From positions 112,199,682 to 112,263,681 of the forward strand of contig NC_053491.1 of assembly GCF_905171775.1 (NCBI RefSeq): DNA of 64,000 nt. Direction: 5' to 3'. Numbering within the stretch: position 1 is the first letter of the stretch; each line of letters starts with the position of its first letter. The DNA comes from Rana temporaria (lineage: Eukaryota; Chordata; Amphibia; Anura; Ranidae). Positions 35,571 through 46,628 of the stretch are shown here, one piece after another. Made by a program: the position numbers and the translations under genes. A model generated the notes under the pieces. That model ran no database searches and had not been told where the DNA came from. It worked only from the letters and a program-made list of their open reading frames with translations.

Positions 35571-36928
35571 TTAAAGGGGTTGTAAAGGTTTGTTTTTAAT
35601 TTTCTAAATAGGTTCCTTTAACCACTTAAGACCCGGACCTTTAGACAGCTAAAGGACCTGGCCAGTTTTTGCGATTCGGCACTGCGTCGCTTTAACTGAC
35701 AATTGCGCGGTCGTGCGATGTGGCTCCCAAACAAAATTGGCGTCCTTTTTTCCCCACAAATAGAGCTTTCTTTTGGTGGTATTTGATCACCTCTGCGGTT
35801 TTTATTTTTTGCGCTATAAACAAAAATTGAGCGACAATTTTGAAATAAAATCAATATTTTTTACTTTTTGCTATAATAAATATCTCCCAAAAATATATAA
35901 AAAAAAATTTCCCTCAGTTTAGGCCGATACGTATTCTTCTACCTATTTTTGGTAAAAAAAAATCGCAATAAGCGTTTATCGATTGGTTTGCGCAAAATTT
36001 ATAGTGTTTATAAAATAGGGGATAGTTTTATTGTATTTTTATTATTTTTTTTTTTTTTACTACTAATGGCGGCGATCAGCGATTTTCTTCGTGACTGTGA
36101 CATTATGGCGGACACTTCGGACAATTTTGACACATTTTTGGGACCATTGTAATTTTCACAGCAAAAAATGCATTTGAAATGCATTGTTTACTGTGAAAAT
36201 GACAGTTGCAGTTTGGGAGTTAACCACAGGGGGCGCTGAAGATGTTAAGTGTGACCTCATTTGTGTTTCTAACTGTAGGGGGGTGTGGCTGTAGGTGTGA
36301 CGTCATTGATTGTGTTTCCCTATAAAAGGGAACACACGATCGATGACGGCGCCACAGTGAAGAACGGGGAAGCTGTGTTTCAGCTCCGGGGACCGATCAC
36401 GGGACTCCATCGGCGATCGGGTCTGCGGGTCCCGCGGTCACGAGGCTTCAGACCGGGCGCATGCCCACGACCCACGGCTGGGCACTTAAAGAGGACGTAC
36501 CTGTACGTGCTTGTGCCCAGCCGTGCCATTCTGCTGATGTATATGTGCAGGAGACGGTCCTTAAGTGGTTAAGCTAGTGCATTGTAGGTTCACTTGCCCT
36601 TTCCTTCGATTTCCCTTCTAAATGTTTTCTTTGTCTGAATTTCTCACTTCCTGTTCCTCCTCAGTAAGTTTGCCCCCATCATCTGAGCCGTCTCCCCGCA
36701 GGGATGTAAGTCCCAAGGGAGGGGGCGAGCACAATGACTAACCCCCAGCCAAAACGGCTCGGATGATGGGGGCAAGCTTACCGAGAAGGAACAGGAAGTG
36801 AGAAATTCAGACAAAGAAAAAAAAACATTTGGAAGGGAAATCTAAGGAAAAGGTAAGTGAACCAACAATGCACTAGCTTAAAGCAACATATTTAGAAAAT
36901 AAAAAACGAACCTTTACAACCCCTTTAA
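35571..36928. mobile_element. Middle TTAA element of the triple nest
   Basis: TTAA occurs at 35571-35574 and 36925-36928, with ends AAGGGGTTGTAAAGGTT and AACCTTTACAACCCCTT. Same family as the uninterrupted copy at 57236-57735. Its left arm is only about 47 bp before a third element interrupts. Confidence 0.85.
35618..36572. mobile_element. Inner TTAA element of the triple nest
   Basis: TTAA occurs at 35618-35621 and 36569-36572, with ends AACCACTTAAGACC and GGTCCTTAAGTGGTT. It shares interior blocks (ATGGCGGCGATCAGCGATTT, AAATAGAGCTTTCTTTTGG) with 20200-21166, 43835-45108 and 57918-59076. No transposase. Confidence 0.85.
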
Positions 36929-37014
36929 ATGAAAAAGCTGAATTTAGAAGCTGATTGGCTACCATGCAGACCTGCACCAGTTTTTGCACTCTCCAATTTT
37001 AGTAATTTACCGCC

Positions 37015-37340
37015 ATAGTTGATAAGCAATAAATGATAAGTTAACATAAACCTGTAATTTTAAACTTTTAGAATGAAATGTCCTGCATAACAACAGGCAT
37101 AGCAAAGTGCCTATAGTTCATGACCAGAAATGACAGCGCTCATCCTCCGCTGACAAGGTGCCCGTTATTACCTTTGTTTGCCATCTACATTACTCACTTC
37201 TACCACACATCCAAACAAATAAGTGGATTATTTCTCATTTTAGGATGGTAGGTGGAGCCATGTAAATTATTTCTGCGCCCGACCATATAATTTCTGAATC
37301 AGCTGTATGGAGTTTGGAATAATTTACTCTATATTATAAG
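37015..37340. other. No recognised feature
   Basis: No gene or repeat is recognised. Confidence 0.4.
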
Positions 37341-37440
37341 GCTGCATCTGTACTATAAACCAACGGTTCTGGATATATACTTTAACCCAGCGGTTCTGGA
37401 TATATACTTTAAACCAGCGGTTCTGGATCTGTACTATAAA
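37341..37440. repeat. Detached block of the 27-bp minisatellite
   Basis: About three and a half copies of the unit (TATAAACCAACGGTTCTGG and variants) lie 1.26 kb upstream of the main array at 38700-39785. Confidence 0.85.
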
Positions 37441-37492
37441 ACATCCATTTGGACCATATTGGCCACATGAAGCACCCACTAATATACACTTA

Positions 37493-38272
37493 GGCCCAGA
37501 TTCTTGTACACTGGGCGTATCTCTGCGGCGGCGTAACGTATCCAATTTACGTTACGCCGCCGCAAGTTTTTCAAGCAAGTGCTTTATTCACAAAGCACTT
37601 GCCTGTAAAGTTGCGGCGGCGTAGCGTAAATCACCCGGCGTAATTCAAATTTGGCGGGTAGGGGGCGTGTATCATTTAAATGAAGCGCGTCCCCGCACCG
37701 AACGAACTGCGTATGCGCCATCCGTAAAATATCCCAGTGTGCATTGCTCCAAATGACGTCGCAAGGACGTCATTGGTTTCGACGTGAACGTAAATGACGT
37801 CCAGCCCCATTCACGGAAGACTTACGCAAACGACGTAACTTTTTTAAATTTTGACGCGGGAACGACGGCCATACTTAACATTGGCTGCGCCTCATATAGC
37901 AGGGGCAACTTTACGCCGGGAAAAGCAAGTACAATATGCAATTAGCAATATGATACATAATAATGCAAAAAACATTTCTTATTTTATTTTCGATATATTA
38001 GGTAAGTAACTCAGGGACAGGACTAAGGAGGGTAACATTCACGGACGACTTACGCAAACGACGTAACTTTTTAAAATTTTGATGCGGGAACGACGGCCAT
38101 ACTTAACATTGGCTGCGCCTCATATAGCAGGGGCAACTTTACGCCGGGAAAAGCAAGTACAATATGCAATTAGCAATATGATTTAAGATACATAATAATG
38201 CAAAAAACATTTCTTATTTTATTTTCAATATATTAGGTAAGTAACTCAGGGACAGGACTCAGGAGGGTAAGA
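37493..38272. mobile_element. Truncated foldback MITE with tandem-duplicated interior
   Basis: The left end AGGCCCAGATTCTTGTACAC and TACGCCG-rich sequence resemble 16397-17128. The matching right end is missing. Positions 37810-38037 are repeated almost exactly at 38038-38272 (about 230 bp each), including CAGGGGCAACTTTACGCCGG. Confidence 0.7.
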
Positions 38273-38699
38273 AATTAGATTGGGTCAGGCACACACATAT
38301 GAAACGGACTCCCACAGTGACAATGACAGCAGTGTGCAGCAGCACAGATCACCGACATGACCTGTCCCCTGCTGAGTCACAGCGACAGTCACTCTCCACG
38401 CCAGGTGATCCCGCCTGTCCACTGCAGTCTAAACAGCACTGACAGTCCTGCTCCCGACCCGCACACAAGGCTCTAGCTGCTCTGCTTGGCTCCCTTGCAC
38501 CATGACATCACAGGACATGCTTAGGCACCGCCCAAACACACTGTAGCAGGCATTCGGATGGTCTCGGCAAGCTCTGGGCCTAGCCAAGCGTCGCAGCCAT
38601 ATTTTTTACTACCAACCTTTTCCTTTTACTGGCATTTACTGGCAGGAGAAAGTTGCCTGTTTTTTACTGCCAGTAAAAATACTGGCGGTTTGCAACACT
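38273..38699. other. No recognised feature
   Basis: No gene or repeat is recognised. The last bases lead directly into the minisatellite. Confidence 0.4.
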
Positions 38700-39785
38700 G
38701 TGTGGATCTGTACTATAAACAAGCTGTTCTGGATCTGTACTATAAACCAGTGGTTCTTGACCTGTTCTATAAGCCAGTGGTTCTGGATCTGTTCTATAAA
38801 CCAGCAGTTCTGGATCTGTACTATAAACCAGCAGTTCTGGATCTGTACTATAAACCAGTGGTTCTGGATCTGTCCTATAAACCAGCAGTTCTGGATCTAT
38901 ACTATAAACCAGTGGTTCTGGATCTATACTATAAATCAGTGGTTCTGGATCTGTAATTTAAACCAGTGGTTATGGATCTGTACTCTAAACCAGTGGTTCT
39001 GGATCTATACTATAAACCAGTGGTTCTGGATCTATACTATAAACCAGTGGTTCTGGATCTATACTATAAACCAGTGGTTCTGGATCTGTACTCTAAACCA
39101 GTGGTTCTGGATCTATACTTTAAAGCAGTGGTTCTGGATCTGTACTATAAACCAGTGGTTCTGGATCTGTACTCTAAACCAGTGGTTCTGCTGGATCTAT
39201 ACTATAAACCAGTGGTTCTGGATCTATACTATAAACCAGTGGTTCTGGATCTGTACTCTAAACCAGTGGTTCTGGATCTATACTATAAACCAGTGGTTCT
39301 GGATCTATACTATAAACCAGTGGTTCTGGATCTGTACTCTAAACCAGTGGTTCTGCTGGATCTATACTATAAACCAGTGGTTCTGGATCTGTACTCTAAA
39401 CCAGTGGTTCTGCTGGATCTATACTATAAACCAGTGGTTCTGGATCTGTACTCTACAACAGTGGTTATGGATCTGTACTCTAAACCAGTGGTTCTGCTGG
39501 ATCTATACTATAAACCAGTGGTTCTGGATCTGTACTCTACAACAGTGGTTCTGGATCTATACTATAAACCAGTGGTTCTGGATCTATACTATAAACCAGT
39601 GGTTCTGGATCTGTACTCTAAACCAGTGGTTCTGGATCTATACTATAAACCAGTGGTTCTGGATCTATACTATAAACCAGTGGTTCTGGATCTGTACTCT
39701 AAACCAGTGGTTCTGGATCTCTACTCTACAACAGTGGTTCTGGATCTGTACTATAAATAGTAATTCTAGATCTGCACTATAAACT
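38700..39785. repeat. 27-bp minisatellite, about 40 copies
   Basis: The unit is CTGGATCTGTACTATAAACC followed by AGTGGTT. Variants (ctataaacc, ctctaaacc, ctacaacag) recur in an ordered way, and an extra CTG appears at intervals, indicating higher-order units. Because 27 is divisible by three, frames stay open across the array and give a long repetitive peptide; this is not evidence for a gene. Confidence 0.95.
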
Positions 39786-40094
39786 AACTGTTCTGTTCTG
39801 GATGTACAATTAGCACAGGGGCAAAAAGGAATAATTTCTATGGCTCCACCACTGTCCTGAAATAAATGAGAACCCCTCATTACCTCCTCTCACGCCCCTT
39901 ATCAGGACTTCTCCAAGAGGCTTACAGCCTAAGGTCCCTAACTCCCATTCATACACAAACTAGGGCCAATTTAGACAGGAGCCAATTAATCTACCAGCAT
40001 GTCTTTGGAGTGTGCGGGGCAACCGGAGTACCTGGAGGAAACCCCACACAGGCACAGGGAGAACATGCAAACTCCAGGCAGGTAGTGCCTCGGC
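39786..40094. repeat. Dispersed repeat with GGAGAACATGCAAACTCC motif
   Basis: The sequence around 39999-40080 (GCATGTCTTTGGAGTGTG, GGAGTACCTGGAGGAAACC, GGAGAACATGCAAACTCC) matches a motif I know as widespread in fish and amphibian repeats. The element class is not determined. Confidence 0.5.
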
Positions 40095-40460
40095 CAGTGG
40101 CGGCCCGTCCATAGGGGGCGCTAAGGCAGTTAAAAAATAATAATAATAAAAAAATAATAATAATTTATTTAAACATGTCCCTTAAAAAAAGAAAAGAAAA
40201 GAAGGTCCTTATGTGCAGTGTGTCCGGCGCCGGGCGCAGTACGAGTAGCGCCACGTCTGTGCAATCACAAGATTTCAGATGAGGCGCTACATTGGCAGGA
40301 AAAAAATGCCTTTGTGGCGGAGCCCATCGCGCCACAGGTGGACTATATTGTGGCCGGGCTTCCCCGTGAGCCAGCCGTGAACCCGTGAGCCAGCTCTCCG
40401 CCTCCCGCTTATTAAACTTTATTTTTTTAATGGTTGGCAATAGCTGTCGGCAACCCCCCC
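40095..40460. mobile_element. hAT-like fragment (CAGTGGCGGC start)
   Basis: The start CAGTGGCGGCCCGTCC is shared with 22781. It is followed by an (AAT)n-rich stretch and GC-rich sequence. The right end was not identified. Confidence 0.4.
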
Positions 40461-41138
40461 CCCCCTGCTAATTAACTGTTTGTGCTTAATGAAAAGTTTG
40501 GCGAAAAATAAGGCTGTTCGGCGGCAGATCAACAAATACCACCCCCACCCGGAAAAGTCCTAATAATAATAATAATAATAATGGCAGGATTACCAGGTTA
40601 AAATAAAGTGAGTGCGAATAAAAAGAAAACGAATGCAGCCACCACATCTAAGGACAGGTAAGCTACAATAGTATAATTTTTTGTTCTTGGGTTTAGATAC
40701 GCTATTAGGGCTGTTTTACATTTGTGGTCATGTCCTATCATGGCTCATGGTGTGCCCTCAGACGTAAACAGATCTGACAATTACAATGTATCAAACTTTA
40801 CTTTTTTCACAATTCATTGAAAGGTCACAGAGTGACATTCATTCATTTTATTTACAGCAGTGTTGCAATGCAGGTGTAGCGCGTCGCAACACACTACAGT
40901 GAGAACAGTAGGGCTCGTGCCACTTTTTATGCATTGGTGTGAACTGAACACATAGGACACCAGGTAATTTACCTTGTCTATGCAATTGTGGGTTCCCCTG
41001 AACAAGGCTGCCCAGTGTAGCCTAAACATATGTTGTGAACGGACCCGAAGACCACCTTAACATATTATGTCTAAGTATACTGTTTGTTAGATATATACAT
41101 CTAAAATGACTAGCAGGTTCATTTTTTATTCACTATTA
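40461..41138. other. No recognised gene; short (AAT)n at 40561-40582
   Basis: No gene is supported. Confidence 0.4.
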
Positions 41139-41545
41139 TCAACAGTGCGATTGCTTGCAGATTGCAGTACTCCGCTCCTCCCAAGACCTCCTGCTCTCTA
41201 GTTCCCTTGACACTTCCTTCCATGCTCGCCTCCAGGACTTTTTCAGAGCATCTCCCATCCTCTGGAACTCCTTACCCCAATCTGTTGTGTTGTCTCCTAC
41301 TCCATCTTTTTTATTGAAGCCTACTCTGCCTCCACCTAAAAACTGTACTTCAACATTCTCTATCAACTCATCCCTTTTGTACCATTTGCCCCTCTTTTTT
41401 AGATTATAAGCTACAGGAGCAGGGTCCCCCTAATCCTCTTGTATTGAATTGTATTGTAACTGTTCTACCTCCATTTTTTTGTTTATAAAGTGCTACGCAA
41501 ACTGTTTGCGCTATATAAATTCTGAATAATAATTATAATAATATT
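41139..41545 (+). mobile_element. LINE 3' end remnant
   Basis: Translation near 41155-41370 gives SFHARLQDFFRASPILWNSLPQSV and PSFLLKPT. This resembles the C-terminal end of L2/CR1-like LINE reverse-transcriptase proteins, which typically carry SFS..APRLWNSLP. It is followed by a 3' UTR with GTGCTACGCAAACTGTTTGC and GCGCTATATAAATTC, then an AAT-rich tail, as in 3' ends of such LINEs. Severely 5'-truncated and frameshifted. Confidence 0.65.
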
Positions 41546-41636
41546 ACTCCTAGATAGAGATACTTGCTAACTAACAGAATGGAGTGTAAGCCCTTTTTGT
41601 GCAGCTGGTTTCCAAAAGTGTTGGCAGTCTACTGAT

Positions 41637-42121
41637 TTAAAGGAAGTTCACGTTATAATAAAATAAAATAATAAATGCTGCAGGTAAAAAAATGTGCATT
41701 TACTATATTTTTTTTAGGAGCATGGAAAGCATTGCACCCACAATCAGCAGATCGCTGATGCCATGTAGGACTCCTGCAGACCTGTCAGTGTGAGTCGTCT
41801 TCCCATACATCATACAGCTCAACAGCACCATGGTAGTTCATTGAGAGCTACAAGCTGACAGCCACAAAGGATGTCGGTACTTGTAGTTCATTCATTCACA
41901 GGACTCTGTGAATGAATGATGTGCCTGTGTGGGAGGAGATCCGCAAGGCTGCGTTTATTTTAAAATGTGACAGCTGGTACGGGGGACTTCTCCCCATACT
42001 GCAGTTACATACAGAGAGCTTGCAATGCCAAGCAATTGCAGGAGCGGGAACATGTTGTATGTTCCACTCTAAAAACGAGTGGAACATGGAACATGTTCCC
42101 AAACCTGGACTTCTCCTTTAA
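41637..42121. mobile_element. TTAA-flanked MITE
   Basis: TTAA occurs at 41637-41640 and 42118-42121, with ends AAGGAAGTTCACG and TGGACTTCTCCTT. The interior has short inverted repeats (TGTTCCACTC and GAGTGGAACA at 42059-42083). Confidence 0.65.
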
Positions 42122-42241
42122 TTTGCAAACTGTTGTGGAAGAAGTAGGAAGAAGAGGGGTCAAACCCCAAACCTGCGCAAATGGTTCTTAGATGTGAGAA
42201 AATGCTGGTAATGAGAGCAGCTCGTTATAAGTAAAAAAACA

Positions 42242-42470
42242 TATGTAGGTAAAGTTGATTCAGGAAAAATCTGATTGCCTCTCGGGGGATCAGGAAGGAA
42301 TTTTTTCCCCTACTGTAGCAAATTGGATCATGCTCTGCTGTTTTTTTTTTTGCCTTCTTCTGGATCAACTGTGGGTATAGAATTTGGTATATTGGATTGT
42401 ACGATTTTTTTTTTTTTTTTTTAATGTTGAACTGGATGGACTTTTTTCAACCTGACTAACTATGTAACTA
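42242..42470 (+). repeat. Dispersed repeat resembling a retroposon 3' region
   Basis: Blocks GGGGGATCAGGAAGGAATTT, CTTCTGGATCAACTGTGGGT and TTTTTCAACCTGACTAACTA followed by TATGTAACTA resemble a repeat common in amphibians and fish. The assignment to a retroposon is tentative. Confidence 0.4.
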
Positions 42471-42624
42471 TATGTGATAAAGCAGTGGTTCTCAACTCCT
42501 GTCCTCAGGGCCCACTAACAGGCCAGACTTTAAGTATTACCTTGGGGAGATGCAGACTAGAATACTGCAATCACTGAGCAGCAAATGATATCACTTGGGA
42601 TGTACCGTATTTATCGGCGTATAA

Positions 42625-42650
42625 GGCCGAGTACTCACGACCAAACATGT
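42625..42650. repeat. Left terminal inverted repeat of the Harbinger
   Basis: It starts GGCCGAGTACTCACGACC and continues AAACATGT. It matches the complement of 52373-52398 at 23 of 26 positions and is preceded by the TAA duplication at 42622-42624. Confidence 0.9.
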
Positions 42651-42776
42651 TCGCTCGAAATGTCCGACGGGCTGTTTCCGGCGTACAAGGCTGTTTTTTC
42701 ATTTGGCCCGCTGGCTTGTACACACCAGCGGACCATATTTCCCTGCGGACCTGAACGCGTGCACGTAATCCACGTT

Positions 42777-42791
42777 TGACGTCACTATAAA
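42777..42791 (+). promoter_or_regulatory. CRE-like site and TATA box of the transposase gene
   Basis: TGACGTCAC (about 42778-42786) runs directly into TATAAA (42786-42791), some 320 bp upstream of the transposase ATG. TGACGTCA is the classic CREB/ATF site. The leader after it is the part conserved in the MITE at 4270-4865. Confidence 0.6.
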
Positions 42792-43111
42792 GGGAAAGGC
42801 CAAAGTTAATGGCGACGCCCTCTGTTCCGCTTTTGCTAGTTACGGCTTTGCTCGTGTTAGTGAAGGTTTGGTTAGAGCTGATTCGCGCTTCTCGGTCTCC
42901 AGGCTTTAGCAGGTAGTATTTTCTCGTTCAGTGCGTGTGCTTGTGGGTACGTAGTTGGCATTCGGGTACAGGCGTGCAGTTCGTTCTGCTTTGCAGTTTC
43001 GTACTGTGCGTTCGTATCTGTGTGTCGTGCGTTCTTTGCAGGTACCGCTGGATTTGATTGTGCTTTCTGTTGGAGTGTGTTCTTGACTGACCAGCCGGCC
43101 GGTTTGAAGCC

Positions 43112-46091
43112 ATGATGGAGCAGCAGCGTCAATTTTCGCGAGTTGGTGCTGTTTATGGGATGGCTGCTGGATATGTTCATTATTCCAGTACTTTGGTCAG
43201 AAACAGGGGGCGGAGGCGTTTCTGGACCAAGAATTGGTTGCGCCAGCGTGACCAGTTCTCTCATATGCCTCTGCTTAGGGAAATCCAGGAGAATAATCCT
43301 AATGACTATAGGAATTTTCTCCGCATGACGGACCCCGTATTCAACAGTCTGCTGGATCTTCTGTCCCCCTATATCACGAGGCAGGACACTGTGATGCGCC
43401 AAGCCATCACGGCCGAGCAGAGGCTTATTGCCATGTTGCGGTACCTGGCGACTGGGAGGAGCCTGCAGGACCTCAAGTTCTCGACAGGCATCTCTCCGCA
43501 GGCGCTTGGGGTCATCATACCGGACACGTGTGCTGCCATCATCAAAGTTCTGCACGAGGAGTATATTAAGGTAAGTTACCTCATTTGAACCTCACAATGT
43601 GTCTTTAATAATGTTGGCAACTAACATTTCTTTTTTATTCCCAGATATGCTGTGTGTTTAACTAACGTTCCCTTTTCTCCATATGCATGTTGATATCAGC
43701 TTTTACATGTTCTTTATATTTTGGCCTACCTGCATATTTGGATCTTACCCAATATTAACCTGTCCAGCATGCTATCTTCAGGCCAACCCCCACCTTGCCA
43801 CTTTTTTTTTTTTTTTTTTTTTTCTAAAAACAGTTTAACCACTTCCCGCCCGGCCTATGGCCGATTTACGTCCGGGAAGTGGTTATGAAATCCTGACAGG
43901 ACGTTCTAGAACGTCCTGCAGGATTTCATGCCGCGCGCGCCCGTGGGGGCGCGCATCGCGGCGATCGGTGATGCGGGGTGTCAGTATGACACCCTGCATC
44001 TCCGATCTCGGTAAAGAGCCTCCGGCGGAGACTCTTTACCACGTGATCAGCCGTGTCCAACCACGGCTGATCACGATGTAAACAGGAAGAGCCGCCGATG
44101 GCTCTTCCTCACTCGCGTCTGACAGACGCGAGTAGAGGATAGCCGATCTGCGGCTCTCCTGACAGGGGGGGTTAGCGCTGATTGTTTATCAGCGCAGCCC
44201 CCCCTCGGATCGCCACACTGGACCACCAGGGATGCCCACCCTGGAGCACCAGGGTGGGCAAAAAAAAAAAAAAGCCAAAAAAAAAAAAAAAAATCTAAAA
44301 AAAATAAAAAATAAAACCATAAAGAAAAAAGATGCCAGTCAGTGCCCACAAATGGGCACTGACTGGCAACAATCAGTGCTGCCACCCCAGTGTCCATCAG
44401 CGCCACCCCAGTGTCCATCAGCGCCACCCCAGTGTCCATCAGTGCCACCCCACAGTGCCCATCCATGCCCAGTGCCCACCTAGCAGTGCCCATCTGTGCC
44501 ACCCATAAGTGCCCATCTGTGCCGCCCATGAGTGCCCATCTGTGCCGCCTATGAGTGCCCAGTGCCGCCCATGAGTGCCCATCAGTGCCGCCTATGTGTG
44601 CCCATCAGTGCCGCCTACGTGTGCCCATCAGTGCCGCCTACGTGTGCCCATCAGTGCCGCCTATGTGTGCCCATCAGTGCCGCCTATGTGTGCCCATCAG
44701 TGTCGCATACCAGCGCCGCCAATCAGTGCCACCTCATCTGTGCCCGTCAGTACTACCTCATCGATGTCCATCAGTGCCATCTCATCGGTGCCCATTAGTG
44801 CCGCCATATCAGTGCCCGTAATTGAAAGAGAAAACTTATTTACAAAAAAATTAACAGAAAAAAATAAAAACGTAATTTTTTTTCCAAATTTTCAGCCTTT
44901 TTTTAGTTGTTGCGCAAAAAAAAAAAATCGCAGAGGTGATCAAATACCACCAAAAGAAAGCTCTATTTGTGGGGAAAAAAGGACGCCAATTTTGTTTGGG
45001 TACAGTGTAGCATGACCGCGCAATTGCCATTCAAAGTGCGACAGTGCTGAAAGCTGAAAATTGGCTTGGGCGGGAAGCTGCGTAAGTACCTGGTATGGAA
45101 GTGGTTAAACACCCCCCACCCCCCCTTCAAAGTGTTTTTGTCCCCATCAGAGGGCTGTGGAGTCTCTTATTAATTAAGTGGGCCTATATATTTGTGCCCC
45201 GAAATTCTCCCTTCATAATTTGAAAATGCTATTTTAAAAATGTAAAGTTGCACAAGGATGCTTGTAGGATTATGTTTGCAATGTTTATGTGCCAAAGTAC
45301 TAAATCTCTTTTTTTGTTTGTCCCCACAGCTACCCTCCACACCACAGGAATGGCAGTCTGTGGCTTCCCAATTTGCCGAGCGGTGGGATTTTCCTAACTG
45401 CGGTGGAGCAATAGATGGGAAACACGTCCGCATTGTGCCCCCACCCCACTCGGGGTCCTACTATTATAATTACAAGGGTTATCATAGTATCGTGTTGATG
45501 GCGGTGGTGTCGGCACAGTATGAGTTTCTATATGTGGACGTGGGGAAGAACGGCCGGATGTCAGATGGGGGAGTGTTCTCACGGACTGATTTCTATGATC
45601 GTCTCCAAACTGGTGGTCTGGCATTGCCACCAGATGAAGAGAATGTGGAAGGACTTCCGTTTGTGTTCCTAGCGGACGAGGCTTTCGGCCTTGGACCTCA
45701 CCTAATGCGGCCTTTTCCCCAGAGGACCCTCACCTTAGAGAGGAAGGTGTTCAATTTTCGGTTGTCCAGGGCTCGGAGGGTAGTCGAGAATGCCTTTGGG
45801 ATACTCTCCAACCGGTTCCGCCTGTTCCTGACATCGATACATTTGGCGGAATATAAATTGAACACCATTATATTTGCCTGCTGCATTTTGCACAATTTTC
45901 TACGCAGGCACTCCCAGACGTACCTAGCCTCCATGGGCTCTGAGGCAGGACTACCCTCAGAGAACATTCCTGGCCTGGACACTGGTCGCGCTGGCTTGGC
46001 CCCCCAATCTGCTCGTGAGGTACGCGACAAATATGTTGAGTACTTCATGGGTCGGGGGGCCATTGCTATGCCAGATCATATTTCTTTCTAA
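43112..46091 (+). CDS. Harbinger DDE nuclease/transposase
   Basis: Two coding exons, 43112-43570 and 45330-46091, join in phase 0 (donor AAG|GTAAGT, acceptor CCCCACAG|CTA) to give 406 residues, a usual length for HARBI1-like nucleases. The N-terminal part (about 30-153) is basic and helical, with EQRLIAMLRYLATGRSLQDL, the HTH-like region of the family. The DDE_Tnp_4 domain fills exon 2. Candidate acidic catalytic residues are D182 (GGAIDGKHV), D232 (GRMSDGG) and E306 (RRVVENAFGIL); D269 in FLADEAF is also a family-conserved aspartate. The C-terminal ACCILHNFLRR is typical. The product should cut and join transposon ends in the nucleus. A TTAA element (43835-45108) occupies most of the intron but leaves both splice sites. 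The alternative is a domesticated host HARBI1-like gene, but the flanking TIRs and TSD argue against that. Confidence 0.93.
43835..45108. mobile_element. TTAA element inside the transposase intron
   Basis: TTAA occurs at 43835-43838 and 45105-45108. The left end is AACCACTTCCCGCCCGG and the right end is GGAAGTGGTT. It includes a perfect hairpin (GTGATCAGCCGTG and its complement, 44042-44075) and a minisatellite. The family block AAATACCACCAAAAGAAAGC lies near 44942. Removing it leaves an intron of roughly 490 bp. Confidence 0.9.
44376..44815. repeat. 21-23-bp minisatellite within the TTAA element
   Basis: Units such as CAGCGCCACCCCAGTGTCCA (21-bp period) shift to CAGTGCCGCCTACGTGTGCC (23-bp period), about 15 to 20 copies in all. 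Frames across it encode only repetitive peptide. Confidence 0.9.
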
Positions 46092-46126
46092 TTCGGCCCC
46101 CCAAAGAAAGGAATATTCTCACAACT

Positions 46127-46132
46127 AATAAA
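46127..46132 (+). terminator. Polyadenylation signal of the transposase gene
   Basis: AATAAA lies 36 bp after the stop codon, the first such signal downstream. Confidence 0.6.
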
Positions 46133-46574
46133 TAATTAGACCATTGGACTTTATACAGTTGTTTGTCATTACTGCTTTTTCTATATTTTTCTGTCTTCCA
46201 GGTTCTCTCCAAAAATAGTGCACTTCTAGTGCCAGATTTACTTACTCAGATGTATTAACTAACCACATTTGCACATTATTCACTCATCTACTAACTGGGT
46301 ATTCAGTCTAGAAATAAGAAGCCACTCATTTTTCTGCTTTTGATGTCACAACTATATATTTTTATTTTACTCATTTTTCAACAAGAAATGTGTATTTTTT
46401 TGGTGAAAACATTTTTTGCTATTGTTTTACAGAAAAAATTGGCTTTGAATTATTTTGTTTTTTGTCTTTATTGACAGTGATTATCAATAATACTGATCGA
46501 AACACAATGTAATAATAATTTCACTGAAACTATACGCCAGAATTGTTTGGCTTGTCTCCTATATATCTATCTCT

Positions 46575-46628
<54 letters not shown>

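Larger units (their letters stand above)
35485..37014. mobile_element. Outer MITE of a triple nest (GGTTGATTTACTAAA family)
   Basis: The left arm 35485-35570 (GGGGTTGATTTACTAAAACT, AAACCAATCAGCTTCCAG) pairs with the right arm 36929-37014 (GAAGCTGATTGGCTACCATG, AATTTTAGTAA). All sequence between the arms is a second element. Confidence 0.75.

Noticed and set aside
38700..39782. Open frame of 360 codons with WICTINQWF-type repeats
   Set aside because: The 27-bp repeat unit is a multiple of three, so two frames stay open together. There is no non-repetitive coding sequence, splice context or protein family.
41155..41409. Possible host exon with FHARLQDFFRASPILWNSLPQS
   Set aside because: The motif and the trailing GCGCTATATAAATTC plus AAT tail fit the 3' end of a decayed LINE better than a host gene.
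42872..43555. Minus-strand frame of 227 codons opposite the transposase first exon
   Set aside because: It is antisense to an exon with clear Harbinger homology, shows no domain, and starts and ends without regulatory context.
44532..45015. Cys/Pro/Ser-rich frames in the transposase intron
   Set aside because: They arise from the 23-bp minisatellite in the nested TTAA element.
45394..46063. Minus-strand frames opposite transposase exon 2
   Set aside because: They are shadows of the DDE domain coding strand.
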